This document shows positions 5,680 through 5,875 of a stretch of DNA of 5,875 nucleotides, piece after piece. The stretch spans positions 1 through 5,875 of the forward strand of contig VXON01000075.1 in assembly GCA_009840065.1 (NCBI GenBank). The letters are read 5' to 3'. The position numbers and the translations under genes were made by a program. The stretch's first letter is position 1. Every line of letters starts with the position of its first letter. Source of the stretch: Cenarchaeum sp. SB0662_bin_33. GTDB lineage: Archaea; Thermoproteota; Nitrososphaeria; Nitrososphaerales; Nitrosopumilaceae. The notes beneath the pieces were generated by a model. It had not been told where the DNA came from. It was given only the letters and a program-made list of their open reading frames with translations, and ran no database searches.

Positions 5680-5875
5680 TTAACTGTTGGTGGATTGCGC
5701 ATCTCCCGTATTCTTCCGCAGGCGGAACTTTACCACGACCACACACCGGCAGACTTTGTTGGGAGGATGAACTGAATATGGGAGTATGGTGCCTGATTGC
5801 CTTAAGTGATCTATATAGTTCATCACATCTTCTATGGCCTCGCCTCCTTTGCCCTGGCGGCCAGACTGGCGTTGC
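5680..5875 (-). CDS. C-terminal end of an unidentified protein, cut by the window edge
   Basis: On the minus strand a frame enters from the right edge and ends at TAA 5682-5680, giving about 64 residues. It includes GKGGEAIEDVMNYIDHLRQS, then GTILPYSVHPP, and ends in a basic tail (KFRLRKNTGDAQSTNS). Its isoleucine codons are all ATA, like the confirmed genes, whereas the overlapping plus-strand frame (5587-5775) uses mainly ATC, which suggests that frame is the shadow. It ends about 140 bases before asd in the same direction and has a T7 tract after it. The last 25 residues look less protein-like, and another minus frame is also open there, so a frameshift near 5755 cannot be excluded. I do not recognise the family. 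Confidence 0.5.
   Translation of the reverse strand, partial: QRQSGRQGKGGEAIEDVMNYIDHLRQSGTILPYSVHPPNKVCRCVVVVKFRLRKNTGDAQSTNS

Noticed and set aside
5587..5775. Plus-strand 62-codon frame after asd
   Set aside because: Its isoleucine codons are mainly ATC, unlike the local genes, and it opposes a minus-strand frame with matching codon use; no domain recognised.

Overview
This window looks like a chromosomal piece of an ammonia-oxidising-type archaeon (Thaumarchaeota/Nitrososphaerota). The evidence is a plastocyanin-like copper protein with a PEFG-CTERM tail, an archaeal-type thymidylate kinase, an Lrp/AsnC regulator, a heme O synthase, and AT-rich TATA boxes about 26-28 bases upstream of start codons, which suggests leaderless transcripts. 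G+C is moderate and ATA is the favoured isoleucine codon. The species cannot be named from the sequence alone.

Layout, left to right. At 1-307 (minus) is the N-terminal end of a DNA methyltransferase, broken by a one-base frameshift. The 308-607 spacer holds a TATA box and a minus-strand open frame without a start codon. On the plus strand follow a thymidylate kinase (608-1195) and a membrane-anchored exported protein (1270-1908), then a short region with two perfect hairpins and a possible 32-residue ORF (1976-2074). On the minus strand, reading leftward from the right edge, are the C-terminal end of an unidentified gene (5680-5875), aspartate-semialdehyde dehydrogenase (4465-5541), an AsnC-type regulator (3957-4424), heme O synthase (3040-3954) and the cupredoxin (2094-2975), which converges on the plus-strand genes.

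Functionally, the middle of the window leans towards copper and heme respiration. The cupredoxin is a likely extracytoplasmic electron carrier or copper protein, and CtaB makes heme O for heme-copper oxidases. The exported protein at 1270-1908 is predicted to begin with histidine after signal cleavage, a feature of copper-binding YcnI/CopC-like proteins. The regulator and ctaB are separated by only 2 bases and are probably co-transcribed. Asd (lysine/threonine/methionine synthesis) and Tmk (dTTP synthesis) are housekeeping. No tRNA, rRNA, CRISPR array or insertion sequence was seen. I found no clear new multi-gene system. The most unusual items are the His-first exported protein, the small aromatic-rich ORF with adjacent hairpins, and the two broken or startless frames at the left.
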